Notes: a model not told the origin generated them from the letters alone. A stretch of 55,944 nucleotides of DNA from Nostoc sp. UCD121 (GCF_014222285.1 NZ_JACKZS010000027.1:1-55944); one strand, 5' to 3'; positions 1 to 9,688 are shown, numbered from the stretch's first letter. Made by a program: numbers and translations.

Positions 1-69
1 CCTTTATAAGGGGAGGGTTAGGGTGGGGTAAAAATCTTATACATCAATCATGACTTTTCAAACAACCTC
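1..69. mobile_element. Right end of a truncated MITE at the window edge
   Basis: The first bases are a G-rich repeat core, followed by a terminal sequence (CTTTTCAAACAACCTC) that closely matches the ends of the 163-bp MITE copies at 34084 and 53503. It is followed by TTA, which fits the TNA target duplications of the other copies. Only the right part is inside the window. The opening 24 bases recur exactly as the last 24 bases of the window. Confidence 0.6.
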
Positions 70-109
70 TTAGACTAAGAAACACATTTATTGATTAATA
101 TTCTTTTTG

Positions 110-1246
110 TCAAATATCATCATCAATCCGTTGCTCCCGATGAACATCGGGATTATCTGCTTTCCAATAGTCCTCTACTTCAGGAGATTCAGAAACCATC
201 ACCAACTCAGTCTCTTTTTTCTGATTATTTCCCCATTCATCTAAAACATCTTTGATTAACACTTCTTGCAACCAAATCTTAGCCACAACAGTCAGAGGTA
301 GTGCTAGAAATAATCCTAAAAAGCCAAAGAAAGTTACGAAAAATAGTTGAGCAATTAAGGTTATGGCTGGCAGCAACGAAACTTGCTGTGCCATTACAAT
401 GGGCGTAATGAAATTGCTCTCAACCTGTTGAATGATAAAGTAGAGAATCAAGACAGCGATCGCTTTCCAAGGTTCATCCAAAAAGGCGATCGCCATTGCT
501 GGGATTACGCTCATTGTTGGGCCTAGGTTGGGAATCAAGTTAAAAAATCCCGCTAAAACCGCTAAAGCTAGTGCTGCCTTGACATGCAAAATTGATAAGC
601 CAATAAGACTCATCAGCCCTACTACAAAGATGGCAATGAAAGCGCCTGTAATCCATCCCTCCAAAGAGACTTCACATTTATCTAAAATCCCATCTACCCG
701 TCGCCGATAAAATGAAGGGAAAAGCCGGACAAATACTTTGCGGTAAGCTATTGGGTCGGCTAACATCATTCCTGTTAAAACCAACACTAGCAAAATCTTG
801 AGGACGACTTCTAAAGAGCCAGATACAAAAGCAAAGGAGTTTCCCAGTAATCGATTGGCGAAGGGCTGTACTTGTTGGATGAGACTATTGATATCTGGGA
901 TATAAGGAACTAATTGGTCAGGAATACGAGTTCTCAGGGCATCAAGCCAACTATTAAAGCGTCCAAACCCTTTAGGAACCTGATAGGTTAGTTCTTGAAA
1001 CTGCTGTGCAAATGGTGGGACAATAAGCCAGAAAAAACCCACAATGCCTGCGAAAAAGATCGCTACTGCCAGGAGAACGGCGAATCCACGCTTCATCCCA
1101 AAGCGTTGAAAGCGTTTTGCTAGCCGATTCAAGGTTGTGGCTAACACAACTGCGGCAAACATAAGCAAAAGCACTTCCCGGATTTGCCACAGGATGTATA
1201 AAGAAAGAACTATGGCGATTAAGCCGATCCATTGACCGAGGTTCAC
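110..1246 (-). CDS. AI-2E (PerM/UPF0118) family transporter-like membrane protein
   Basis: This is a 378-aa polytopic inner-membrane protein. It has several hydrophobic segments, a long soluble loop in the middle (about residues 80-140), and the family signature NLIPNLGPT near residue 240, followed by two more hydrophobic hairpins and a charged C-terminal tail. Family members are proposed exporters of small molecules (AI-2, TqsA-type) or act in Na+/H+ antiport. The substrate cannot be deduced here. The length is typical. The start is GTG at 1246, preceded on the minus strand by GGGAG at good spacing. It stands alone, with the tiny membrane protein upstream on the same strand. The family call is firm and the function is open. 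Confidence 0.9.
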   Translation of the reverse strand: MNLGQWIGLIAIVLSLYILWQIREVLLLMFAAVVLATTLNRLAKRFQRFGMKRGFAVLLAVAIFFAGIVGFFWLIVPPFAQQFQELTYQVPKGFGRFNSWLDALRTRIPDQLVPYIPDINSLIQQVQPFANRLLGNSFAFVSGSLEVVLKILLVLVLTGMMLADPIAYRKVFVRLFPSFYRRRVDGILDKCEVSLEGWITGAFIAIFVVGLMSLIGLSILHVKAALALAVLAGFFNLIPNLGPTMSVIPAMAIAFLDEPWKAIAVLILYFIIQQVESNFITPIVMAQQVSLLPAITLIAQLFFVTFFGFLGLFLALPLTVVAKIWLQEVLIKDVLDEWGNNQKKETELVMVSESPEVEDYWKADNPDVHREQRIDDDI

Positions 1247-1336
1247 AGGCTAACTCCCAACGGTTGGCAAGATGCAATTTTGTTGTAATTCAGCTAGGTT
1301 AGCTGATTTTAGTCACTTGTGCGTAGATCGTTTAAG

Positions 1337-1528
1337 TTAATTTTGTTTCTGTGCTTGAAATCGCCACAGTAGGGCGATCGCTATAATCACAATCGGCAAC
1401 AATACTATAATTAGCGCGTTGGTTCCTGTCGCCGGAATTGATAGACTTGGCCCCACATACTTAATTAATACTGATAACAAAGCCGACAGTAAAAGCAGTT
1501 TCAGAACAAATCCTAGTTGATTTCCCAT
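1337..1528 (-). CDS. Small two-span membrane protein, unknown function
   Basis: This 63-aa protein starts at ATG 1528. It has two hydrophobic segments, roughly residues 5-24 and 37-55, separated by a short polar turn, and ends with a basic/polar tail, so it is probably an inner-membrane or thylakoid protein. It lies upstream of and on the same strand as the AI-2E family gene, with a gap of about 90 bases, so co-transcription is possible. I do not recognise the family. Conserved small membrane proteins of this shape are common in cyanobacteria. It could be a chance ORF, but the clean two-span layout and ATG start favour a real gene. Confidence 0.6.
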   Translation of the reverse strand: MGNQLGFVLKLLLLSALLSVLIKYVGPSLSIPATGTNALIIVLLPIVIIAIALLWRFQAQKQN

Positions 1529-1647
1529 AAAAGTACGGCATAAAATTTTTTGTGGTACATACGAGTTTGCGCTGTACGGTTCAGTTTCTACAATAAACCT
1601 ACAGATACAATCCTTTCCAACTTTCTTTAGGAAATGCGTTCGCTTTT

Positions 1648-2208
1648 TTAGGTCAAACTCAACCAGCCAAAAATTTGTTCTACAGTCAGTTCCAACTCGA
1701 TACCCTCTAGGATGGGTAATTTATCTGCACCTTCGTATAATTCCACCCTCTGTCCAGGAAACACCCCCAACACACTTTCGTCTTCGGGGTTAATTAACCA
1801 GCCTAATTCATTACCATTACGCGAACAATGCAATAATTTACTCAATACTTTTTTTAACTTTTGGTCTGGGGAAAGAATCTCAATTGCCCAGTCGGGATGA
1901 ATTTCAAAACGATTAGCAATTCTGCCAGATGGAGTTTTAGGAATTCTATCCCAACGAAACACAGACACATCAGGGACGATAGAAGCACCGCCAAAGGTAC
2001 AGCGTAGTTCTGAAAAAGCTATAGCAATTTTCTGCCTTTTAACTATACCGTTAATTGTTTCGCAAAGAGTAACCTGAAGTAAGCTATGTTCCCCTTGAGG
2101 CATTGGTTTTTGAGTAACTTTACCGTTGATAAAGTCTAATGCTGGCTCAGTTTCTGACAGTTTGAGGAACTCGTCTAAAGTTAGTTGGGGTTGAGTTGCG
2201 ATCGCCAT
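1648..2208 (-). CDS. Uma2 family PD-(D/E)XK nuclease-like protein
   Basis: The protein is 186 aa when started at ATG 2208; a TTG two codons earlier is less likely. It shows the Uma2 (DUF820) layout: an N-terminal 'TLDEFLKL' segment, a first acidic motif DFINGKV, then PDVSVFRWDRIP and DWAIEILSPDQ, which supply the Asp and Glu of a PD-(D/E)XK active site. Lysines follow the EILS motif. Uma2 proteins are extremely abundant in cyanobacteria. Biological roles are not settled, with restriction or mobile-element association suggested. It is a single gene with no operon partner. The length matches the family and no disruption is seen. Confidence 0.9.
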   Translation of the reverse strand: MAIATQPQLTLDEFLKLSETEPALDFINGKVTQKPMPQGEHSLLQVTLCETINGIVKRQKIAIAFSELRCTFGGASIVPDVSVFRWDRIPKTPSGRIANRFEIHPDWAIEILSPDQKLKKVLSKLLHCSRNGNELGWLINPEDESVLGVFPGQRVELYEGADKLPILEGIELELTVEQIFGWLSLT

Positions 2209-2662
2209 CAGCAAATAGCATAGAGGGGATGGTTTAATTATGTGCGTTGGCGATCACCTAGAGTATTGATTCACTAAATTAAATTGTCTCTTCGCTTGAT
2301 CACTCTTGACAAAAAGCAGTATTTACGCTGATGATAGCTGTAAAAAATACAGCCATTATGAATAGTGGTACATCGCTCGTTACACCAAAGTATCGGGGAT
2401 GGACTGAATGTAAAGAAAGAATCATTGAAGAAAAATTCAGAAGTTAGATTCAGGAGCGAAGCCGGAGACGTTTCCGTTACTCCGGTTAGATCGAGACCAC
2501 TAAATCTTCCTATTTAGTGCGGGTCTTAAACCTCTCTATTCAGAGGATAGCGGACTTGCTACTGCTTCTTTGGTCAGAATAAACAACTGAATTCTGACCA
2601 AAGAAGACATTCGGCTCCCTTCCTGACTCCTGAATTCTTATTTAGTAAATTTAAGGAGAAGG
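2209..2662. other. Intergenic region between Uma2 and the TPS locus
   Basis: This is a divergent-promoter gap of about 450 bases. The first half is AT-rich and holds no convincing ORF. The second half is the hairpin-rich element described separately (2437-2640). AAGGAGAAGG just before 2663 is a strong ribosome binding site for the TpsB gene. Confidence 0.6.
2437..2640. repeat. Hairpin-rich MITE-like element upstream of tpsB
   Basis: Several nested inverted repeats are visible. CACTAAAT/ATTTAGTG (about 2499-2519) is flanked by GACC/GGTC. CCTCT/AGAGG follows near 2531-2545. A perfect 16-bp stem, CTTCTTTGGTCAGAAT with its complement, spans about 2567-2607. The outer ends (ATTCAG..GAGC..GCCGG and its partial complement near 2620-2640) are imperfect terminal repeats. 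It could be a MITE or a long structured leader of the tpsB mRNA. Confidence 0.5.
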
Positions 2663-4471
2663 GTGTCAGTGAAACAAGTCATTATTGAGAACTTTATTAT
2701 TAGCTCAGTATTTTCTAAGAAACAAATATTAAACAAGCCTGTAAGTATAATCTCTGGACTACGACCTCTGGCATTCGGCTTTGTTTTAGCAGCAGTATTA
2801 TGTAATTATCAGCAGGTCATTGCCCAAACTCCAAATCCTGATACCTTACCACCTGGTCGCTTAGAAGAAGTTCCGGTAACACCCTTACCCACTGACGTGT
2901 TGCCAAAGCCAACAGATAACAATCAATTAGTCCCTTTGCCCACAATACCAGATGAGTCAATTCCAAGTCAGGATAACTCGAATGCGAAATTTCGGGTAGA
3001 TCGGATTGAAGTTGTAGGTAGTACAGTTTTCAAACCAGAGCAATTTGCCACGATTACCAATCCCTTTGTCGGCAAAGAAGTGACATTTGCAGAATTATTG
3101 CAAATCAAAGATGCGATCGCCAAGCTTTACATTGAGAACGGTTATGTAACCACAGGAGCATTGATTACACCGCAGACACTAGAAGCGGGAACAGTAAAGA
3201 TTCAGGTAATCGAAGGCAGTCTGCAAGAAATCAAAATCATTGGTAACAGACGATTAGGTAGTAAATACATTCGCGATCGCATCCAACTAGGTGCTGGCAA
3301 ACCCCTAAATATACCACGCCTCCTAGAAAAACTCCAACTATTGCGCCTCGATCCACGGATTCAAAACCTCTCAGCCGAATTACAAACAGGCGTACATCCG
3401 GGAAGCAATGTATTGCAAGTTGAGGTTGAAGAAGCAGACACTTTTAAACTGACGGCCAGCCTAGATAATGGGCGATCGCCAAGTGTAGGTAGTTTTCGCC
3501 GAGGAGTGGATCTGCAAGAAGCCAATTTATTAGGTTTGGGCGATACCCTGAGTGTGGGATACGCCAATACTGATGGCAGTAATAGCATTAATGCCAATTA
3601 CACACTACCGATTAATGCCCACAATGGCACTATATCCTTTGGCTTTAGCCAAGGATGGAACCACGTTATTGAAAAACCATTCAGTGTCCTTGATATCCAG
3701 TCAGATTCTCAATCTTATGAATTAGGATATCGGCAACCATTAGTGCAAAAACCAACCCAAGAGTTGGCAGTCGGGCTGTCATTTTCGCGCCAATCAAGCC
3801 AAACTGAGTTGGGTATTGATAATATTGGGCCGTTTCGCCTCTCCCCTGGTGCAGATGAGAAGGGAAAAACGAATATTTCGGCTCTGCGCTTTTTTCAAGA
3901 ATATACCCAGCGAAGTAACCAGTCTGTGTTTGCAGCGCGATCGCAATTGAGTTTTGGGGTAGATTGGTTCGATGCCAATGTCAGTGAGAGTGAACCAGAT
4001 AGCCGCTTTTTCGCATGGCGGGGACAGGCGCAGTGGGTACGACAATTAGCAGCAGACACATTATTTTTAGTTAGAGGCGATTTCCAATTAGCGGCAGATT
4101 CCTTGGTGCCTTTAGAGCAATTTGGTCTTGGTGGACAACTAAGTGTCCGGGGCTATCGTCAAGACGCATTACTTACAGATAATGGTCTGTTGTTTTCAGC
4201 AGAATTTCGAGTCCCCATTGTCCGCGCGAAAAAGATTGACGGGGTGCTGCAACTCACACCCTTCATTGATGTGGGTAAAGGTTGGAACGTCAACGGCGAA
4301 AATCCATCGCCTAGCACTCTTGTTAGTACTGGGTTGGGGCTGTTGTGGAAACAGGGTGATGACTTATCGGCTCGTTTAGATTGGGGCATTCCTTTAATCT
4401 CGGTGGATGGTGAAAAGCGATCGCTCCAAGAAAATGGTTTGTACTTCTCACTGCGTTATTCGCCATTTTGA
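2663..4471 (+). CDS. TpsB outer-membrane transporter (ShlB/FhaC/HecB family)
   Basis: This 602-aa transporter of two-partner secretion would export the downstream TpsA proteins across the outer membrane. The N-terminus has a hydrophobic signal (about residues 30-52, ending near VIAQT), then a Pro-rich linker. Two POTRA domains follow: residues about 110-190 (FRVDRIEVVGSTVF...GYVTTGALI) and 190-265 (LQEIKIIGNRRLG...). The rest is a 16-strand beta-barrel with the conserved VRGY motif (LGGQLSVRGYRQDAL, about residue 495), which sits on the inward-folding loop in FhaC. It ends in aromatic F, as outer-membrane proteins do. The start is GTG 2663 behind AAGGAGAAGG; GTG 2669 is an alternative. It is the only TpsB for four TpsA genes that follow on the same strand. 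Confidence 0.93.
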   Translation: MSVKQVIIENFIISSVFSKKQILNKPVSIISGLRPLAFGFVLAAVLCNYQQVIAQTPNPDTLPPGRLEEVPVTPLPTDVLPKPTDNNQLVPLPTIPDESIPSQDNSNAKFRVDRIEVVGSTVFKPEQFATITNPFVGKEVTFAELLQIKDAIAKLYIENGYVTTGALITPQTLEAGTVKIQVIEGSLQEIKIIGNRRLGSKYIRDRIQLGAGKPLNIPRLLEKLQLLRLDPRIQNLSAELQTGVHPGSNVLQVEVEEADTFKLTASLDNGRSPSVGSFRRGVDLQEANLLGLGDTLSVGYANTDGSNSINANYTLPINAHNGTISFGFSQGWNHVIEKPFSVLDIQSDSQSYELGYRQPLVQKPTQELAVGLSFSRQSSQTELGIDNIGPFRLSPGADEKGKTNISALRFFQEYTQRSNQSVFAARSQLSFGVDWFDANVSESEPDSRFFAWRGQAQWVRQLAADTLFLVRGDFQLAADSLVPLEQFGLGGQLSVRGYRQDALLTDNGLLFSAEFRVPIVRAKKIDGVLQLTPFIDVGKGWNVNGENPSPSTLVSTGLGLLWKQGDDLSARLDWGIPLISVDGEKRSLQENGLYFSLRYSPF

Positions 4472-4551
4472 CCTTGATTTCTCACAAGTGAGAAATCAAG
4501 GAGTGTGGGAGGTGTGGGAGGATGGGGAAGAAATCTGACCCCGCACACTCC
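4472..4551. repeat. 80-bp dispersed repeat, copy 1 (double hairpin)
   Basis: This repeat starts one base after the tpsB stop codon. It opens with a perfect 13-bp stem (CTTGATTTCTCAC, loop AA, complement) and continues with a second hairpin bounded by GGAGTGTG/CACACTCC. The same 80 bases recur, identical by eye, at 39143-39222. Here the first hairpin could act as a processing or termination structure between tpsB and the first tpsA, although no clear T-run follows it. Confidence 0.8.
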
Positions 4552-4651
4552 TCTGCCTACAGTATCGTGATAAATCCGGGTTTGAGGCGATGTTTCAAAA
4601 CTATACCGTTTTGGGCAACCTAACATGCAAGGTATAAATAAAGGCTTGGCA

Positions 4652-7126
4652 ATGACAACGAACTCTATTTGGTTGTGTCTGTGCAGTAGAATAGTGCCGT
4701 TGATGGTAATGCCACTTTGGTGCAGCTTTGCCAATGCCCAGGTAACTCCTGATAGCACTTTAAATACTACTGTCTCTCAAAGCGGTAATAACTTCACTAT
4801 CATCAATGGTAGTGCTGCCAACAGTAACCTATTTCACAGTTTCCAGCAGTTTTCGGTTCCCACTGGCGGTTCGGCTACCTTTGATTTAGTAAACACACCC
4901 AACATTTCCACCATCTTTAGCCGTGTTACTGGTGGTAATATATCTAACATTGATGGCTTGATTCAGACGATTAACAGCAACAACTCCGTTAGTCTATTGT
5001 TGATTAACCCTAATGGAATAATCTTTGGAGCCAATGCCCAACTGAATATAGGGGGTTCATTTATTGGTACAACTGCCAACAGTATTAAATTTACCGATGG
5101 GATTGAGTTTAGCGCGATTAATTCTCAAGCTACCCCACTGTTGAGCATCAATGTTCCCCTTGGATTGCAGATGGGTAGTAATCCCGCATCAATCACCGTT
5201 CAAAGCACAGGACACCGCTTGACTAATATCGCTGGACTGCCTCTTGTCACTCAAAATCCGAGTGCGACAGAATTACGGGTACAGCCGGGAAAAACCCTAG
5301 CTTTGGTGGGTGGCAATCTGAATCTGAATGGGGCAACTCTGACCGCCAAGCAAGGGCAAGTAGAATTAGGCAGTGTGAGTGGTGCAGGATTGGTTAGTTT
5401 GCTCCCAACTGCACAGGGGTATACTTTAGGATATGAAGATGGGCAAAAGTTTGGTGATATTCAGCTTACACAGCGATCGCTATTAGATATAAGCGGAGTG
5501 AATGCAGGCTCCGTTCAAATTCGGGGGCGACACATTCAATTCACCGATGGCTCTCTGGTGCTGGCGCGAAATTTAGGCAATCTCCCTGGTGGCGATATTC
5601 GCCTTCAGGCTACAGAGGCAATTGATCTGATTGGTACAACAGCTAATACCACAATTCGGAGTGGGGTGCGTACTGAAGCTGTAGGTATCGCAGCTAGTGG
5701 GAACATCAGTGTAATTGCTCCCCGGCTTACCCTCCAGCAGGGAGCGGGGTTGAATAGCATTTCAGCTGGAGTGGCTCCCAGTGGGAATATCCACCTTGAT
5801 GCAACAACAATTGAACTGTCTGGCTTCTCACCAATCAATCCAAATAATGTTACGACCCTTTCTACTTCTGTTTATGCTTCTGGGAACGCTGGCGATATCT
5901 CCGTCAATGCCAATAGTTTACTAGTATCAAATGGTGCCTCACTGATTTCAGCTACATTTGGCAGTGGCTCCAGTGGTAAAGTGGCAATTCGCACCAATCA
6001 CACCACTGTCATGGGACAAAGCCCCGCCGGGCCATATAGCAACATTAGCTCAACTACATTTGCGGCCGGAAACGCCAAAACTTTGACCCTAGATACCGCC
6101 AAGTTGCAAATTCTGGATGGGGGAGCAGTTGGGACAACCACATTTTTTGCCGGTAATGGGGGAGATATAAGTATTAACGCTACGGAATCCATCGAGATCA
6201 GTGGTCGCAGTCGGAACAATAACAGCAGTATTAACTCATCTACCACTCGACTACTTCCAATACTGCGGCAGAGATTTGGTCTGCCAGATAAACTCACGGC
6301 AAATGCGGGTAGTGTGAGCATTACCACGCCGAACCTGACGGTGACAGATGGCGCGACAGTCAGTGTCACTAGTCAAGGCAGTGGAAATGGTGGCAGTCTC
6401 AAGATCACAGCCAATACCATTCGATTAGACCGTCAAGGAAGTATTCAGGCACAAACAGAATCAGGTAATGGAGGTAATATCGCCTTAGAAGTTGGGAATT
6501 TATTGCTGCTGCGCGACAATAGTGCGATCGCCGCAACAGCAGGTGGTAATGGTAATGGAGGTAATATAAACATTAATGCACCGATCATCGCCGGCTTAAA
6601 AAACAGCGACATTATTGCTAATGCAGTACAAGGCAGAGGTGGTAATATCCAAATCACTACTCAAGGCATCTTTGGGCTGAAGTACCGCGACCGCCTCACT
6701 CCAGAAAGTGACATCACCGCCAGTTCTCAATTTGGGGTCAGCGGCACTGTTCAAGTTAATACTATCGGAGTCGATCCTAATTCTGGCTTAGTGGAACTAC
6801 CAGCGAATGTCACTGATTCATCACAGCAAATAGCCAGTGGTTGTTCTGCAAGTCAAGGTAGTCGATTTGTCGCCACGGGACGGGGTGGAATACCACAAAA
6901 TCCAACGCAAGAAGTGACGAGCGATCGCACTTGGTCTGATATCCGCGATCTCTCTGCATACCGGAAAAATAGCGAAATCACGACACAAACCCCTGCATCC
7001 TCAGAGCTTCTTGTCCAAGCTACAGGTTGGCATCGTAACACTCAGGGAAAAATTGAGTTAGTTGCAAATAAATCTTCCACTCAGGTGCAACAATCATTGT
7101 TAACCTGTGCTGCAATGCCAAACTAA
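4652..7126 (+). CDS. TpsA exoprotein 1 (haemagglutinin-like, beta-helix)
   Basis: This is a secreted beta-helical exoprotein, partner of the TpsB at 2663. ATG 4652 gives 824 aa. I prefer it over ATG 4625 because the motif AATAAAGG-tTTGGC-ATG is shared with paralogue 2. A Sec signal ends at ANAQ. The TPS domain (about residues 30-280) carries the SRVTGG motif and the NPNGIIFG motif followed by GGSF, hallmark of TpsA secretion domains. The middle is a run of GGNI/GGDI beta-helix repeats. The C-terminal region of about 110 residues contains the only two cysteines of the mature chain (GCSAS and LTCAA), conserved in all four paralogues. Databases often label such proteins 'S-layer family'. The ligand is unknown. 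Adhesion or surface structure is the likely role. Confidence 0.9.
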   Translation: MTTNSIWLCLCSRIVPLMVMPLWCSFANAQVTPDSTLNTTVSQSGNNFTIINGSAANSNLFHSFQQFSVPTGGSATFDLVNTPNISTIFSRVTGGNISNIDGLIQTINSNNSVSLLLINPNGIIFGANAQLNIGGSFIGTTANSIKFTDGIEFSAINSQATPLLSINVPLGLQMGSNPASITVQSTGHRLTNIAGLPLVTQNPSATELRVQPGKTLALVGGNLNLNGATLTAKQGQVELGSVSGAGLVSLLPTAQGYTLGYEDGQKFGDIQLTQRSLLDISGVNAGSVQIRGRHIQFTDGSLVLARNLGNLPGGDIRLQATEAIDLIGTTANTTIRSGVRTEAVGIAASGNISVIAPRLTLQQGAGLNSISAGVAPSGNIHLDATTIELSGFSPINPNNVTTLSTSVYASGNAGDISVNANSLLVSNGASLISATFGSGSSGKVAIRTNHTTVMGQSPAGPYSNISSTTFAAGNAKTLTLDTAKLQILDGGAVGTTTFFAGNGGDISINATESIEISGRSRNNNSSINSSTTRLLPILRQRFGLPDKLTANAGSVSITTPNLTVTDGATVSVTSQGSGNGGSLKITANTIRLDRQGSIQAQTESGNGGNIALEVGNLLLLRDNSAIAATAGGNGNGGNININAPIIAGLKNSDIIANAVQGRGGNIQITTQGIFGLKYRDRLTPESDITASSQFGVSGTVQVNTIGVDPNSGLVELPANVTDSSQQIASGCSASQGSRFVATGRGGIPQNPTQEVTSDRTWSDIRDLSAYRKNSEITTQTPASSELLVQATGWHRNTQGKIELVANKSSTQVQQSLLTCAAMPN

Positions 7127-7198
7127 TCAGTCCTAAAGCCAAAACAAGCAGAGATTTTTGGGTATTTTAAAATACAAAGTATCAATAAAGGTTTGGCG

Positions 7199-9688
7199 AT
7201 GAGTACGACCCCTCTTTGGTTAGTTCTGTGTAGTGGAATACTACCGTTAATATTAATGCCACTTCGGTGCGGCTTTGTGAGTGCCCAGATAACTCCTGAT
7301 AGCACCCTCAACACCACTGTCTCTCAAAGTGGCGATAACTTTACTATCACCAACGGTAATCGAGTTGGCAACAATTTATTTCACAGCTTCAGCCAATTTT
7401 CAATTCCTAGCAACGGCTCGGCTTTTTTCAACAATGCCGCAGATGTGCAAAATATCTTCAGTCGCGTTACTGGAGGCAGTGTTTCCAACATTGATGGTTT
7501 AATTAAAGCCAATGGTAGCGCTAATCTGTTTTTGCTCAATCCCAGTGGGATTATTTTCGGTGCGAATGCCCAACTTAATATTGGCGGTTCATTTATAGGT
7601 AGCACAGCCTCAAGTATTAAATTTGCGGATGGAGCGGAATTTAGTGCAACTAATCCTGGTGCGACACCATTACTGACAATGAGTGTTCCCATTGGCTTGC
7701 AAATGGGCAGTAATCCAACCTCCATCACAGTTCAAGGTATAGGTCATGCCCTAACATCTGTCAGTAGCCTCGCCCCCATCACTCAAAACCCCAGTTCCTC
7801 ACAATTGAGGGTAAAGCCAGGAAAAACCTTGGCATTGGTAGGGGGTAATTTGAATCTCACCGGGGCAACCTTGAACGCGCCCGAAGGACATTTGGAATTG
7901 GGGAGTTTAAGCGGAGTCGGAATGGTCAGTTTGAACCCCATCGCCCAGGGTTATCAGTTAAATTACGAGAACGGGCAAAACTTTGCAGATATCCAACTCA
8001 CCCAAAAATCCTTGCTGACTGTAGGAGCATTGCTAAGTGCTGGTGCATTAAATGCCGGTTCTGTACAGTTGCAGGGAAGGCACATTCAAATCAGTGATGG
8101 TTCAATCGTGTTTTCCAAACATCTGGGAAATGTCCCTGGAGGTGATATTCTTTTACAGGCTGCGGAGGGGATCGATATTATGGGTACAACTGCCAATGCC
8201 CAAATTCGCAGTGGTATCCGCTCTGAAGGGTTGAATACTGGCACGGGTTCACCCATCCATATCATCACTCCTCACTTAACCCTCTCTCAAGGTGCAGGAG
8301 TCAACAACAATGCTTTTGGATTGGCAGCCAGTGGTGATATTCGGATTGATGCAGAGACAGTGGAGTTATCTGGTTTCTCTCCCATCAATCCTACAGGAGT
8401 AACCTCCCTGACTACCTCTTCCCGAACAGCTAAATCAGCAGGCAATCTCTTCATTAACAGTAATAATCTACTGGTTTCTCAGGGAGCAGCCATCTCTTCA
8501 GTGGGATTTGGGGCTGGTTCAACGGGGCAAGTCACCATTCACAGCAATAATACCACTGTCACGGGAGACAATCCGGCAGGACTCTATAGCAACATTAGCG
8601 CAATCACCTATGGCACAGGCGATGCCCAAACCTTGACGTTAGATACAAACCGATTACAACTGCTCAATGGGGGAGTAGTAGCTACCACATCCTTCTTGAT
8701 TGGTGAAGCTGGAAATTTAAACATTAACGCGACGGAATCGATTCTGATTGACGGGCACAGCCAGGCTAACAATAGCAGTATTAACTCAGCCGTCCTTATC
8801 CCTCAAGCATTAATTCAAAAGTTATTCAGTTTGCCCAATGTTCTTTCGGCGAATGCCGGAACTGTGAATGTAAGCACCCCTACCCTGACGTTGAGCAATG
8901 GCGGCGCAGTTAGTGTAACTAATCAGGGCACAGGCGATGGGGGTCATATAAACATTACTGCCAACACGATATTTTTAGATCGTCAAGGTAGCATTCAAGC
9001 TCAAACGACATCGGGTGAGGGAGGTAATATTACCTCAAAAGTCAGCGAGTTGTTGTTACTACGTCACAATAGCTTGATTAGTGCGACATCCGGGGGTAAG
9101 GGTAATGGTGGCAATATTAGCATTAATGCTCCTGTGATCGCTGGGCTAGAAAACAGTGACATTGTTGCTAATGCAGTGAAAGGAAGAGGCGGCAATATTG
9201 ATATCACCACTCAAGGTATTATTGGTCTCGTATTCCACAATACCCTGATTCCTAGAGAAGAACTCACCAATGACATTACCGCTAGTTCCGAATTTAATGT
9301 CAACGGTACAGTGCAAATTAATAACATTGGTGTCGATCCCAATTCTGGCTTAACGGCATTGCCAGCAAATGTAACTGATCCATCCCAGCAAATTGCTACA
9401 GGTTGTTCTACAAATCGAGGTAGTAGTTTTGTCGCCACGGGACGAGGTGGGATACCGCAAAATCCCAGTCAAGATGTTACCAGCGATCGCACTTGGTCTG
9501 ATATCCGCGATATCTCTACATACCGCAAAACTGGCGAAGTGATAGCCCAAATACCCACAAAAGAGGCAGTTCTTGTCCAGGCTACAGGTTGGCGACGTAA
9601 TACACAAGGAAAAATTGAGTTAATTACAGATAAATCTCCTACTCAGGCGCAACAACCATTAACCTGTGCTGCTGTTCCTAAAAGTTAA
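7199..9688 (+). CDS. TpsA exoprotein 2 (haemagglutinin-like, beta-helix)
   Basis: This is the second tandem TpsA, 829 aa from ATG 7199, a start aligned with the ATG of paralogue 1; TTG 7193 is possible. The signal peptide ends at VSAQ. The TPS domain has SRVTGGSVSNIDG and NPSGIIFGANAQ (NPSG here, against NPNG in copy 1), then the GGSF strand. The beta-helix repeats and the C-terminal module (QITT-like strand, GVDPNSGL, ATGCSTN, SDRTWSDIRD, LTCAA) closely follow copy 1. It is separated from copy 1 by only about 70 bases, so they probably share a transcript. It would be exported by the same TpsB and is predicted to be surface-exposed or released. Confidence 0.9.
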   Translation: MSTTPLWLVLCSGILPLILMPLRCGFVSAQITPDSTLNTTVSQSGDNFTITNGNRVGNNLFHSFSQFSIPSNGSAFFNNAADVQNIFSRVTGGSVSNIDGLIKANGSANLFLLNPSGIIFGANAQLNIGGSFIGSTASSIKFADGAEFSATNPGATPLLTMSVPIGLQMGSNPTSITVQGIGHALTSVSSLAPITQNPSSSQLRVKPGKTLALVGGNLNLTGATLNAPEGHLELGSLSGVGMVSLNPIAQGYQLNYENGQNFADIQLTQKSLLTVGALLSAGALNAGSVQLQGRHIQISDGSIVFSKHLGNVPGGDILLQAAEGIDIMGTTANAQIRSGIRSEGLNTGTGSPIHIITPHLTLSQGAGVNNNAFGLAASGDIRIDAETVELSGFSPINPTGVTSLTTSSRTAKSAGNLFINSNNLLVSQGAAISSVGFGAGSTGQVTIHSNNTTVTGDNPAGLYSNISAITYGTGDAQTLTLDTNRLQLLNGGVVATTSFLIGEAGNLNINATESILIDGHSQANNSSINSAVLIPQALIQKLFSLPNVLSANAGTVNVSTPTLTLSNGGAVSVTNQGTGDGGHINITANTIFLDRQGSIQAQTTSGEGGNITSKVSELLLLRHNSLISATSGGKGNGGNISINAPVIAGLENSDIVANAVKGRGGNIDITTQGIIGLVFHNTLIPREELTNDITASSEFNVNGTVQINNIGVDPNSGLTALPANVTDPSQQIATGCSTNRGSSFVATGRGGIPQNPSQDVTSDRTWSDIRDISTYRKTGEVIAQIPTKEAVLVQATGWRRNTQGKIELITDKSPTQAQQPLTCAAVPKS

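Noticed and set aside
5605..6657. Minus-strand open frames under the TpsA genes
   Set aside because: They are shadows of the repetitive plus-strand coding sequence and have no start signals or sensible products.
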